A stretch of 22,964 nt of DNA. Source: Candidatus Pacearchaeota archaeon (lineage in GTDB: Archaea; Nanobdellota; Nanobdellia; Pacearchaeales; GW2011-AR1). The DNA lies in assembly GCA_016176815.1 (NCBI GenBank), contig JACOWL010000033.1, positions 1 through 22,964 of the forward strand. Direction: 5' to 3'. The position numbers and the translations under genes are program-made. Position 1 is the stretch's first letter; every line of letters begins with the position of its first letter. The notes under the pieces are model-generated. The model was not told the origin of the DNA and ran no database searches. It worked only from the letters and a program-made list of their open reading frames with translations. Of this stretch, positions 14,412 to 20,704 are shown piece after piece.

Positions 14412-14484
14412 AGCCCCATCTTCTAGCGGTCAAGGAAACAAGGTTCTGAACCTTGTAACCCAGGTTCGAATCCTGGTGGGGCTA
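14412..14484 (+). tRNA. tRNA-Gln (CUG anticodon)
   Basis: 73 bases fold as a complete cloverleaf. Acceptor AGCCCCA pairs fully with TGGGGCT (14477-14483), discriminator A14484. The anticodon stem CAAGG/CCTTG closes the loop TTCTGAA, giving anticodon CTG at 14446-14448, which reads CAG. T arm: CCAGG, TTCGAAT, CCTGG. The first pair is A1-U72, as in archaeal tRNA-Gln that is charged through Glu-tRNA-Gln amidation. No intron; CCA is not encoded. Confidence 0.95.
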
Positions 14485-14500
14485 TTTAATAAAAGAGAAA

Positions 14501-15046
14501 ATGAAAAAATTATTCAAATTCAAATATCCAAAGCTAACTTTACTTTTAATTTGCATATTTGCTGCATATTTTGTTTTTTCTTTGGATTCCGTCAAAGAGT
14601 TTATGACTTTGCTTGGAACGGGATATTTCGGAGTTGCAATTGCTGGATTTTTCTTTTCCTTCGGTTTTACAATGCCGTTTGCAATCGGCGCTTTTGTAAC
14701 TATGGATCCGCAAAATATTTTTCTCTCCGCGATTGTCGGAGGATTTTTTGCAATGCTTGCGGACCTGGCTATTTTTGGAATTATAAAAATGTCTTTTATG
14801 GACGAATTCAGAAGATTTGAGAAAACAAAAGCGATGAAAAAAATAATTTCCTTAAAACCGCATCTTGGCAGAAAAATAAAACATTATCTTATGTATGCTT
14901 TCGCAGGAATCGTAATCGCTTCGCCGTTGCCTGACGAACTTGGAGTTTCGATGCTGGCTTGGCTTGGAAGAATAAAACCTTTGTCGCTCGCAATAATAGC
15001 TTTTGTGGCAAACACTCTCGGAATTTTTGTGATTTTAAATTTATAA
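14501..15046 (+). CDS. Multi-spanning membrane protein, unknown function
   Basis: 181 residues with about five hydrophobic helices (roughly 12-27, 39-66, 72-95, 130-147, 158-181) and a basic cytoplasmic loop at about 103-128. The segment FAGIVIASPLPDELGVSMLA followed by WLGRIKPLSLAIIAFVANTL recalls SNARE-associated/DedA-like (VTT) membrane proteins, but the match is weak. The ATG lies only 16 bases after the tRNA-Gln end and no promoter fits in between, so the mRNA is probably cut from a transcript shared with the tRNA (inference). A palindromic repeat lies just beyond its stop. Confidence 0.75.
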   Translation: MKKLFKFKYPKLTLLLICIFAAYFVFSLDSVKEFMTLLGTGYFGVAIAGFFFSFGFTMPFAIGAFVTMDPQNIFLSAIVGGFFAMLADLAIFGIIKMSFMDEFRRFEKTKAMKKIISLKPHLGRKIKHYLMYAFAGIVIASPLPDELGVSMLAWLGRIKPLSLAIIAFVANTLGIFVILNL

Positions 15047-15069
15047 ATAAATTTCTTATTTTATATCTA

Positions 15070-15094
15070 CTCGCCCTCTCATTTGAGAGTGTAG
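15070..15094 (+). repeat. Palindromic repeat copy R1
   Basis: A 25-base sequence beginning CTCGCCCTCTCA and ending TTTGAGAGTGTAG. It contains a CTCTCA/TGAGAG inverted repeat and recurs as R2 with a single extra A. It directly follows the membrane-protein gene, where it could also act as a transcript-end hairpin. Confidence 0.75.
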
Positions 15095-15106
15095 TATTTC
15101 TAAAGA

Positions 15107-15116
15107 TTTATAAAAA
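15107..15116 (+). promoter_or_regulatory. TATA box upstream of the orphan tRNA 5' half
   Basis: TTTATAAAAA, centred about 26 bases upstream of 15138, the correct distance for transcription of the tRNA-like half. Confidence 0.5.
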
Positions 15117-15137
15117 AGATTTTTATTAAATTAATGT

Positions 15138-15175
15138 GCCCGGATAGTTCAGTGGTCAAGAACGCTAACTCCCAT
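15138..15175 (+). ncRNA. Orphan tRNA 5'-half-like sequence (tRNA-Gly-like?)
   Basis: GCCCGGATAG begins a sequence with a normal acceptor 5' strand, a complete D arm (GTTC...GAAC) and the start of an anticodon arm, GCTAACTCCCA. The 24 bases from ATAGTTCAGT to AACGCTA are identical to tRNA-Glu at 15341. If the loop is read CTCCCAT, the anticodon would be CCC (Gly), at the cost of the base normally at position 26. No T arm or acceptor 3' strand (TCCGGGC) follows before tRNA-Glu. It has its own TATA box. It may be a truncated tRNA pseudogene or the 5' piece of a split tRNA. Confidence 0.6.
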
Positions 15176-15236
15176 TTTACTCTTGTTATTAATTTTATTT
15201 ATTATTGATCTTATTTTATTTAGTCAAGAGCAAAAT
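15174..15236 (+). repeat. Inverted repeat following the tRNA 5' half
   Basis: CATTTTACTCTTG right after the tRNA-like half pairs with CAAGAGCAAAATG (15224-15236) with one mismatch. The arms are separated by about 37 AT-rich bases and R2 follows directly, so the half would be closed by a 13-pair stem. Confidence 0.7.
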
Positions 15237-15237
15237 G

Positions 15238-15263
15238 CTCGCCCTCTCAATTTGAGAGTGTAG
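15238..15263 (+). repeat. Palindromic repeat copy R2
   Basis: The same sequence as R1 with one inserted A in the centre (CTCTCAATTTGAGAG). It begins one base after the inverted-repeat arm that closes the tRNA-like half. Confidence 0.75.
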
Positions 15264-15301
15264 GATATTTTCCTGCGGAGCTTTTCTCTTTAAAAGAATA
15301 C

Positions 15302-15314
15302 TTTTAAATATAAA
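15302..15314 (+). promoter_or_regulatory. TATA-like box of tRNA-Glu
   Basis: TTTTAAATATAAA, centred about 31 bases upstream of the tRNA-Glu 5' end at 15341. Confidence 0.45.
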
Positions 15315-15340
15315 TTAATAAATAATTAGTAAAGAGTAAA

Positions 15341-15488
15341 GCCCCGATAGTTCAGTGGTCAAGAACGCTACCCTCTCAAATGAGGCGATTTTATCTTCAT
15401 AAAAGAATAAAATCTGGCATCTCAATGCGAGCCTCATCCAAATTTTTGGAGTACGGTGGTAACCCGAGTTCGAATCTCGGTCGGGGCG
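15341..15488 (+). tRNA. tRNA-Glu (CUC anticodon) with a 75-nt intron
   Basis: Exons 15341-15378 and 15454-15488 join to a 73-base cloverleaf. Acceptor GCCCCGA pairs with TCGGGGC (15481-15487), discriminator G15488. D arm GTTC/GAAC; anticodon stem CTACC/GGTGG; loop CTCTCAC with anticodon CTC at 15375-15377, reading GAG. T arm: CCGAG, TTCGAAT, CTCGG. The intron sits at the canonical 37/38 position. Splice geometry: loop bases CTCT pair with intron bases GGAG (15448-15451), with three-base bulges CA^A and TA^C cut in the middle, as expected for archaeal splicing endonuclease. Confidence 0.93.
15379..15453 (+). other. tRNA-Glu intron
   Basis: 75 bases at position 37/38. Internal stems: ATGAGGC/GCCTCAT (7 pairs), GATTTTAT/ATAAAATC (8 pairs), GCAT/ATGC, and an optional CCAAA/TTTGG next to the 3' site. 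The outer helix that would complete a strict bulge-helix-bulge is not directly adjacent to the 5' bulge, so this is a relaxed bulge-helix-loop form. Confidence 0.82.
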
Positions 15489-15547
15489 TTTTGAAAAATA
15501 TGTTTGTTAATTCAAAAATTTTCAGCTCAAAATTTGTCCTTGCAATT

Positions 15548-15557
15548 AATTTATAAA
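15548..15557 (+). promoter_or_regulatory. TATA box of the glycosidase gene
   Basis: AATTTATAAA, about 38 bases upstream of the ATG at 15591, predicting a short leader with a GTGAT element just before the start. A second TATA-like stretch at 15570-15580 is too close to the start. Confidence 0.4.
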
Positions 15558-15590
15558 TGTTTTCAACTAAATTATAAAAAGTGATAAAAA

Positions 15591-16679
15591 ATGGATGAAC
15601 TAAAAAAATTAAAAAATGTTTTTAGAAATATAGAAGTTTATAATGCCGGCATCCCAAAATTCACACGAAATTTTACAAGAGATGGAATAATTTCAGCAAT
15701 ATTAATGAATAATGCTAAGATGTTAAAAAATCAGCTGTGTTTTTGCGCTTTAAATCAGGGCTCTAAAAAAAATCCGATAACTGGAGAAGAGCCAGGAAAA
15801 ATTTTTCATGAATATCCTGAAGTAATCTTTGAAAAAAGAGAAAATCTTTCAACAAAATTTAACGCATGCGATACCACTGCTCTTTTTATAATTGGTCATA
15901 AAAAATATTTAGAGTTGACAAATGATAAAACATTATTCGAAAATCAAAGAGAAAATATTCAAAAAGCGGCCGAATATATAGAAAAACATCTCCAAAAAGG
16001 ATTATTTACAGAAAATCCAAAATTCGCCGGAGCAAAAAAGTTTGCTTTGAAAGTTACATACTGGAAAGATTCTGTTTTGATTAATAGAAAAGAAGGTGAG
16101 CCAAATTATCCTGCTGTTTTCACATTAGCGCATATACAAAATATGAGAGCAATGAAATATGCATCAGAGTTATTTAAATCAAAAAGATTAAAAGAAAATT
16201 ATATCCAAATGAAGAAAGCATTAGAAAAATTATGGGACTATAAACTTGGAAGTTTTTATATTGCTATAGATAAAATAGGAGCCATACGGGGAATCTCTTC
16301 AGATATGTTGCATATACTTTATTATTTAGAAAAAAATGAAATTACAAAAGAGAAAATCAATGAAATTTTGAAAAATGCAAAAATATTAGAAACAAAAATT
16401 GGATATTCCACCTTAGATCCAAATATAGCGAATAAAATAGAAAATGGATATCATTCAAGAACTGTCTGGCCATTTGAACAGGCAATAATTTATGAAGGCG
16501 CAAAAAAATTTAGGTTAAAAAAAATTATGGAAATCAGTTCAAGAATTATAAAATATCTTGATACCAACTCGGAAATCTTTAAGTTAGAAAATGGAAGCTT
16601 CCAAAAAGGAGGATGCGATCCACAATTATGGACAATTGCTGCAAAAGAATATTTTAAAAGACAAAAGATTAATTCATAA
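15591..16679 (+). CDS. Predicted (alpha/alpha)6-barrel glycosidase, amylo-1,6-glucosidase/debranching-like
   Basis: 362 residues, soluble, no signal peptide. Motifs resemble the catalytic domain of glycogen-debranching amylo-alpha-1,6-glucosidases and related barrels: PKFTRNFTRDGI (22-33), NPITGEEPGKIFHE (61-74), NACDTTALFIIG (91-102), YWKDSV, HSRTVWPFEQA and GGCDPQLWTIAA near the end. Asp and Glu in several of these could be the acid/base pair, but I cannot assign them with confidence. The likely role is trimming or remodelling of intracellular alpha-glucan or an oligosaccharide. It converges with the glycosyltransferase gene, their stop codons overlapping by 11 bases, suggesting related carbohydrate work but separate transcripts. 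Confidence 0.72.
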   Translation: MDELKKLKNVFRNIEVYNAGIPKFTRNFTRDGIISAILMNNAKMLKNQLCFCALNQGSKKNPITGEEPGKIFHEYPEVIFEKRENLSTKFNACDTTALFIIGHKKYLELTNDKTLFENQRENIQKAAEYIEKHLQKGLFTENPKFAGAKKFALKVTYWKDSVLINRKEGEPNYPAVFTLAHIQNMRAMKYASELFKSKRLKENYIQMKKALEKLWDYKLGSFYIAIDKIGAIRGISSDMLHILYYLEKNEITKEKINEILKNAKILETKIGYSTLDPNIANKIENGYHSRTVWPFEQAIIYEGAKKFRLKKIMEISSRIIKYLDTNSEIFKLENGSFQKGGCDPQLWTIAAKEYFKRQKINS

Positions 16680-17832
16680 TATGCTTAAAAATCTCAATAT
16701 ATTTTTTAGCCTGTTTTTTAATATCAAAATTATATTTAACATGCCCCCTACAATCTTCTGGTTTTATAGATGAAATTAGTTTAATTGAATCTCTAAACGA
16801 TTTGTAGTTTTCTGCAGGAATTACAAAACCAGTTCTTCCATGAACAATAATTTCTGAAACGGCCCCCAGATTATATGAAACAACAGGAGTTCCGGTTGCC
16901 ATAGCTTCAATCATAACCAAACCAAAAGGTTCATGCCACCTAATCGGCATCAAAAAACATTTAGAATACTTAAACCATTCTTTCTTTTGATTATCATTCA
17001 CTTCTCCAACATAGACAACCCTTCCCTTTTTACCATAATTCTTCTCAGAAAATTCTTTAGTAAATTGATTAATTTGATTTGTGGGTATGTCTAAATAAAA
17101 TTCATCAATAAATGGTTTAACTTTTTTCTTCCAAAAATCTTTAATAGGGCCCCTAAATGCATGAATAGGGCCTGCAATAACTAATTTTTCTCCAAGATCT
17201 CTGGCAACTTTAATTGCAGTATCTTGTCCCTTATTAATGCCTATTTTGCCTAAAGAAAGAAGATAATCTCTTTTCTCTTCTTGATAAGGATAATCGTCAA
17301 CGCGTATAGAATTATAAACATTAAATTCAACAGGAATTAATTCACTAAAAAAACTTCTTTGTGATTCGCTTATTGAATTAAAATGATTATATGAATAAAT
17401 AACGCTAGGAGTTGGATTAGGAATTGAAGACATTCCATTCTCACTATGCAAAGAGCCATGAAGAGTAGTCAACATTGGGTTTTTTAATCCGCTTTTAAGA
17501 TATTGTTCCTGCATTATCAACGGAAGATGGTCATGAATTGCATCAGGCATTATTTGGTTTATTGCATCAATAGCAACGCTTGTATGAATTTTTAATGCCT
17601 TTTGTTTTTGATTTTCATTATAAAATATTCCGCCATGATTATTCCATGCCCCATTTTTTGTAGAAGGAATTAATTTACCTTTGATAACTGAATCTGCAGG
17701 AGCAACAACATAAGAATCATGCCCCATCCTTACAAATTCTTCATCAAGATCCCTTATAACTCTTTCAATTCCCCCATATTTCATGTCTATTTTTATTGGA
17801 AGAACAGGCTTAGATATTTGTAATATTTTCAT
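16669..17832 (-). CDS. Glycosyltransferase, GT4-like GT-B fold
   Basis: 387 residues from the ATG at 17832 (MKILQISKPVLP). The frame is open to 17955, but the added N-terminus is Lys/Phe-rich and unlike the family, whereas 17832 has an AAAGGA just upstream and a TATA box 26-37 bases before it. GT-B features: KYGGIERVIRDL near the N-terminus (acceptor side), LSLGKIGINKGQDTAI starting the donor domain, and WHEPFGLVMIEAMATGTPVV with the E-x7-E pair (E301, E309) of retaining GT4 enzymes. It transfers a sugar from a nucleotide sugar to an unknown acceptor in the cytoplasm or at the membrane face. No TM helix. Convergent with the glycosidase gene. Confidence 0.88.
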   Translation of the reverse strand: MKILQISKPVLPIKIDMKYGGIERVIRDLDEEFVRMGHDSYVVAPADSVIKGKLIPSTKNGAWNNHGGIFYNENQKQKALKIHTSVAIDAINQIMPDAIHDHLPLIMQEQYLKSGLKNPMLTTLHGSLHSENGMSSIPNPTPSVIYSYNHFNSISESQRSFFSELIPVEFNVYNSIRVDDYPYQEEKRDYLLSLGKIGINKGQDTAIKVARDLGEKLVIAGPIHAFRGPIKDFWKKKVKPFIDEFYLDIPTNQINQFTKEFSEKNYGKKGRVVYVGEVNDNQKKEWFKYSKCFLMPIRWHEPFGLVMIEAMATGTPVVSYNLGAVSEIIVHGRTGFVIPAENYKSFRDSIKLISSIKPEDCRGHVKYNFDIKKQAKKYIEIFKHIMN

Positions 17833-17857
17833 TTTTCCTTTATTGTGGCTTTTTATT

Positions 17858-17869
17858 TTATTTATAAAA
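17858..17869 (-). promoter_or_regulatory. TATA box of the glycosyltransferase gene
   Basis: On the minus strand TTTTATAAATAA, centred about 32 bases before the ATG at 17832. It lies inside the N-terminal extension that a start at 17955 would require, arguing against that start. Confidence 0.5.
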
Positions 17870-17971
17870 CTTGTGTTTTTATACAAAAATGACGAACTTA
17901 AATAGAAAAAATCACTTTTCTTTAAATACTTTTCTATGAATTTTTGAATTTTCAAGGTTTTCTTAGTTAGC

Positions 17972-17983
17972 TATTTTTAAAAA
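17972..17983 (+). promoter_or_regulatory. TATA-like box of the permuted GTPase gene
   Basis: TATTTTTAAAAA, centred about 27 bases upstream of the ATG at 18005, supporting that original start. Confidence 0.45.
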
Positions 17984-18004
17984 CTGCTTTTTCTTAAATT
18001 ATTT

Positions 18005-18792
18005 ATGAGACTAAGATACAGCTTCTCTTCAAGAAGAACAAGAAATACTGAAAATATGAGGAAACAACGGGGGAAATATCCGATGCTTATTTTAAAAATT
18101 ATTCAGGATTCGGATATAATTCTGACCCGGAAATTGAAGAGCAAATAAAAAAACAAAATAAAAAATTAATTTATGTTTTAAATAAATCAGATCTTTTATT
18201 AGAAAAAAAGGAAAAAATAAATTTAGGGCATAGTATTTTAGTGTCCTGCAAAGAAAGAAGAGATATAAAAAAATTAAGGGATTTAATAAAAATTTATTCC
18301 AAGAAAATTAAAAAAAATTTTGGAGAAAAAATTATTGTCGGTATAATCGGCTATCCAAATACAGGAAAAAGTTCTTTGATAAATTTATTAATCGGGAAAA
18401 GTTCAGCCGGAGTCGGCTCGGAAGCGGGATTTACAAAAGGCATCCAAAAATTAAGATTAGATGAAAATATTCTTATACTTGACAGCCCCGGGGTAATCCC
18501 TGAAAAACAATACTCTCACACTGAAAAAGAAAAAATTTCAAAACAGACAATTGCCGGAGGGCGTTCATACAGCCAGGTAAAAGACCCGGAAATTGTAGTC
18601 GCAAAATTAATCAGCGCTTATCCCAAAATTTTAGAAAAATTTTATAATATTCAGGCGGGCGGAGATTCAGAAATTTTAATTGAAGAGCTCGGGAGAAAAA
18701 AAGGATTTTTAAAAAAAGGCGGAATTGTAGATATAGACAGAACCGCAAGAGTTATTTTAAGAGATTGGCAGACGGGAGAGATTAGGATTTAA
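18005..18792 (+). pseudogene. Circularly permuted GTPase (YlqF/MMR1-HSR1-like), whole gene with internal deletion
   Basis: From the ATG at 18005 the frame reads MRLRYSFSSRRTRNTENMRK and continues to IIQDSDIIL, then breaks. The family continues here with xVLDARxPxxxRNPEI; instead the sequence jumps at about 18122-18126 to DPEIEEQIKK in another frame, which goes on through the G4 motif NKSD (18181-18192) and the GTPase core. About 13 residues, including the conserved LDAR segment, are missing (a deletion of 3n+1 bases). G4 preceding the P-loop marks it as circularly permuted; relatives act in ribosome assembly. The original gene is clear; the current form is broken. Confidence 0.8.
18241..18792 (+). 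CDS. Permuted GTPase, downstream open frame
   Basis: 183 residues from the GTG at 18241, the first usable start in this frame after the deletion. It has the P-loop GYPNTGKSSLIN (37-48), the switch region with GFTKGIQK, and the G3 motif DSPG (81-84), followed by a helical C-terminal domain typical of YlqF/Nog2-like proteins (RKKGFLKKGGIVDIDRTA). A product starting here would lack the G4 motif NKSD, which is encoded just upstream in the same frame, so it would not bind GTP specifically. Most likely the 3' part of a disrupted gene and not an independent one. Confidence 0.75.
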   Translation: MSCKERRDIKKLRDLIKIYSKKIKKNFGEKIIVGIIGYPNTGKSSLINLLIGKSSAGVGSEAGFTKGIQKLRLDENILILDSPGVIPEKQYSHTEKEKISKQTIAGGRSYSQVKDPEIVVAKLISAYPKILEKFYNIQAGGDSEILIEELGRKKGFLKKGGIVDIDRTARVILRDWQTGEIRI

Positions 18793-18895
18793 AAACTAAA
18801 AATTTTTAAATAAATCTTTTGAAAACTTTTTATTCTCATTATAAAAATTTGATTCATACTCGCACAATCTTTTTCACAAACGTCTTTTTAAGAAA

Positions 18896-20704
18896 TCACC
18901 CAAAAAGTTTTTTCCAAAAATCTCTAAACCAATTTCTTCCTGAAACTCTCTCTGAGTCTGAATTGTCTATATCTGAAACTACTCCTCCAGTGGAAGTTCC
19001 TCCACTATCTGTACTTGTTGACGTGCTGGTTGAACTTGAATCTGTGCTTGTCGAAGTGCTTGTTGATGTACTCGTTGACGAACTAGTGTCTCCTCCGCCT
19101 GAATAAGTATAAGTTCCTGTTGAAGAATCATAAGTTCCTCCTCCGACAGAATATCCTCCTGTAGAATAAGTTCCTGTTGAAGAATCATAAGTTCCCCCCG
19201 AATAAGTATACCCCCCGCTGCTTGGAACATAAGTTCCTGTTGAATCATAATATCCTCCTGACGCTGGAGAAACATATCCTCCTGAATAAGTATAAGTTCC
19301 CGTCGCTGAATTATAGGCATATCCTGAATAAGTTCCTGATGCTGTATTAGTTGGATAACTTCCAGAATAACTTGGATAACTATAAGTTCCCGTCGCTGCA
19401 TCATAAGTTCCTGTTGGATATCCTCCAGTATAATAATTTCCGCCGGCATATGTTCCTGTAGAAGTTGTAGAAGATTGCCATGTTCCTGAACTGTCATAAT
19501 AACCACTCGGTGCTGAATAATAATTTCCCCCCGTATAAGTTGATGAGGGGGAAGTAGAAACCCAGCTTCCTCCAGAATAATATCCAGAACTTCCTGTTGT
19601 TGCATCATATCCTCCAGGTCCAGATGAATAGGGAGTTCCATATCCTCCCGAATAAGAGTATGGAGTTCCTGTATATCCGGTTGCAGAACTTGGCTGTCCA
19701 GGAGGAGGCGCTACTGCATTTCCCGACGCATCCGTCCATCCTTTTTCTGCTGTTACTGTATAAGTTTGTCCGTTATAGATAGTTGTTGTTCCAACCGCTG
19801 CCCCGCCAGAAGCATAAGTTCCTGAATAATAATTTCCATAATTACTATAATCTCTCCTTCCATATCCATAATCTTCTCCTGAATAAGTATAAGTTCCTGT
19901 AACCGGACCAGTATATGGTCCACTATAAGGAGCAACTCCTCCTGGATAAGCGCCACCAGGCCATCCGTCAGCAGCGGCTTGCGCATTATATCCTCCAGAA
20001 TAACCGCTTCCTCCTGAATAAACATTCCAACTATAACTTGGGGGAGTTCCATATGTTCTTCCGTCAGAACTTGTCCAATCTCCGGAATCTGTTTTTGTCC
20101 AGCTAACTCCGCTATTATCTGAATATGTAGTTCCTGCTGCAACTCCCGGCGTAGAACCAGCACCAGCTGCATAATTCGTATATCCTCCGGCATAACATCC
20201 GCCAAAGCAAGTTCCCGACGCAGAATCATATCCTTGCGCCTTAGCAACTCTATATGCTTCCCTTTGGTCTGAAGTTAAAGCTGAAGGATCAACTCCGGAA
20301 GGATAATAATAAGCATTTCCATTTGAAACATAATTATAATTTCTATCAAGGCGAGAATCATAGTCGTCATAAACGCTATAATAACCTCCTCTATTTTGTA
20401 CATGAACCACAGAACTTGGCTGTCCCATCGGAGGCCCGACAGCATAAATATTTCCCTGAGCATCCGTTGTTGCCCATCCTTTTTCTGCGTCAACAAAATA
20501 TTCTTTGCCCTCAACATTTACTTTTCTTCCAACTTCTGCAAAAGCATTTGACTGATAATAATTTTCATAACCCGGATAAACTTTGTTATCTAGTGTTCCG
20601 GTATACCATCTTCCGTCGGGACTCATTGTCCATTTTGCTCCTTTAGAATCTGTTTGAGAAGGAGGATTAGAATAATCATAATCTTTTAAAATTCCTTCCC
20701 GCAT
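18896..20704 (-). CDS. Tyr/Gly/Ser/Thr-rich repetitive surface protein, C-terminal frame
   Basis: 602 residues in this frame, but it is the last third of a gene starting at 22889. The frame is open further upstream, to about 20804, giving FAYDTSGRYVYNPTQGVQGD before the Met at 20704. It has beta-type modules with paired aromatics (GAKWTMSPDGRWYTG; GVSWTKTDSGDWTSSDGRTY) and two copies of an AEKGW...PPxGQPSS unit. A low-complexity region follows, dominated by YSGG and TYDSSTGTY units. Near residues 540-580 is a Ser/Thr-only spacer suited to glycosylation, and the end is a cationic amphipathic tail, GRNWFRDFWKKLFG, that could anchor to the membrane. Probably an extracellular fibre or adhesin (inference). 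No family recognised. Confidence 0.8.
   Translation of the reverse strand: MREGILKDYDYSNPPSQTDSKGAKWTMSPDGRWYTGTLDNKVYPGYENYYQSNAFAEVGRKVNVEGKEYFVDAEKGWATTDAQGNIYAVGPPMGQPSSVVHVQNRGGYYSVYDDYDSRLDRNYNYVSNGNAYYYPSGVDPSALTSDQREAYRVAKAQGYDSASGTCFGGCYAGGYTNYAAGAGSTPGVAAGTTYSDNSGVSWTKTDSGDWTSSDGRTYGTPPSYSWNVYSGGSGYSGGYNAQAAADGWPGGAYPGGVAPYSGPYTGPVTGTYTYSGEDYGYGRRDYSNYGNYYSGTYASGGAAVGTTTIYNGQTYTVTAEKGWTDASGNAVAPPPGQPSSATGYTGTPYSYSGGYGTPYSSGPGGYDATTGSSGYYSGGSWVSTSPSSTYTGGNYYSAPSGYYDSSGTWQSSTTSTGTYAGGNYYTGGYPTGTYDAATGTYSYPSYSGSYPTNTASGTYSGYAYNSATGTYTYSGGYVSPASGGYYDSTGTYVPSSGGYTYSGGTYDSSTGTYSTGGYSVGGGTYDSSTGTYTYSGGGDTSSSTSTSTSTSTSTDSSSTSTSTSTDSGGTSTGGVVSDIDNSDSERVSGRNWFRDFWKKLFG
19100..19680 (-). repeat. 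Low-complexity coding repeats (TYDSSTGTY / YSGG units)
   Basis: Degenerate in-frame repeats within the surface-protein gene. On the plus strand a block reading ATAAGTTCCTGTTGAAGAAT then CATAAGTTCC occurs at about 19107 and again near 19168, and shorter variants recur through 19680. Such tandem repeats favour length variation by slippage or recombination. Confidence 0.75.

Larger units (their letters stand above)
15047..15340. other. Intergenic region with tRNA-like half and palindromic repeats
   Basis: No protein-coding gene seen. It contains repeat copies R1 (15070-15094) and R2 (15238-15263), an orphan tRNA 5'-half-like sequence with its own TATA box, a long-arm inverted repeat, and the tRNA-Glu promoter. 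Confidence 0.6.

Noticed and set aside
14476..14820. Plus-strand frame beginning in the tRNA-Gln acceptor
   Set aside because: It overlaps the tRNA and the better membrane-protein frame at 14501, and its translation is Cys/Arg/Phe-rich noise.
15265..15340. Search for a 3' half completing the 15138 tRNA-like sequence
   Set aside because: No TTCGA-type T loop and no TCCGGGC acceptor strand are present; AGGATATTTTCCT is a hairpin but not a T arm.
17833..17955. N-terminal extension of the glycosyltransferase
   Set aside because: The TATA box and ribosome-binding-like sequence before the ATG at 17832 fall inside it, and the added residues do not resemble the family.
18819..19106. Plus-strand frame rich in VLVDVLVELES repeats
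   Set aside because: It is the antisense reading of the Ser/Thr spacer in the surface-protein gene; repetitive codons explain its openness.
19100..19680. CRISPR-like array in the repetitive block
   Set aside because: The repeats are degenerate, in-frame and irregularly spaced, without unique spacers, and encode the repeat protein.
18979..20247. Minus-strand frames rich in Gln, Glu, Ile and Leu
   Set aside because: Out-of-frame readings of the Tyr/Gly-rich repeats; the true frame gives a coherent secreted repeat protein.
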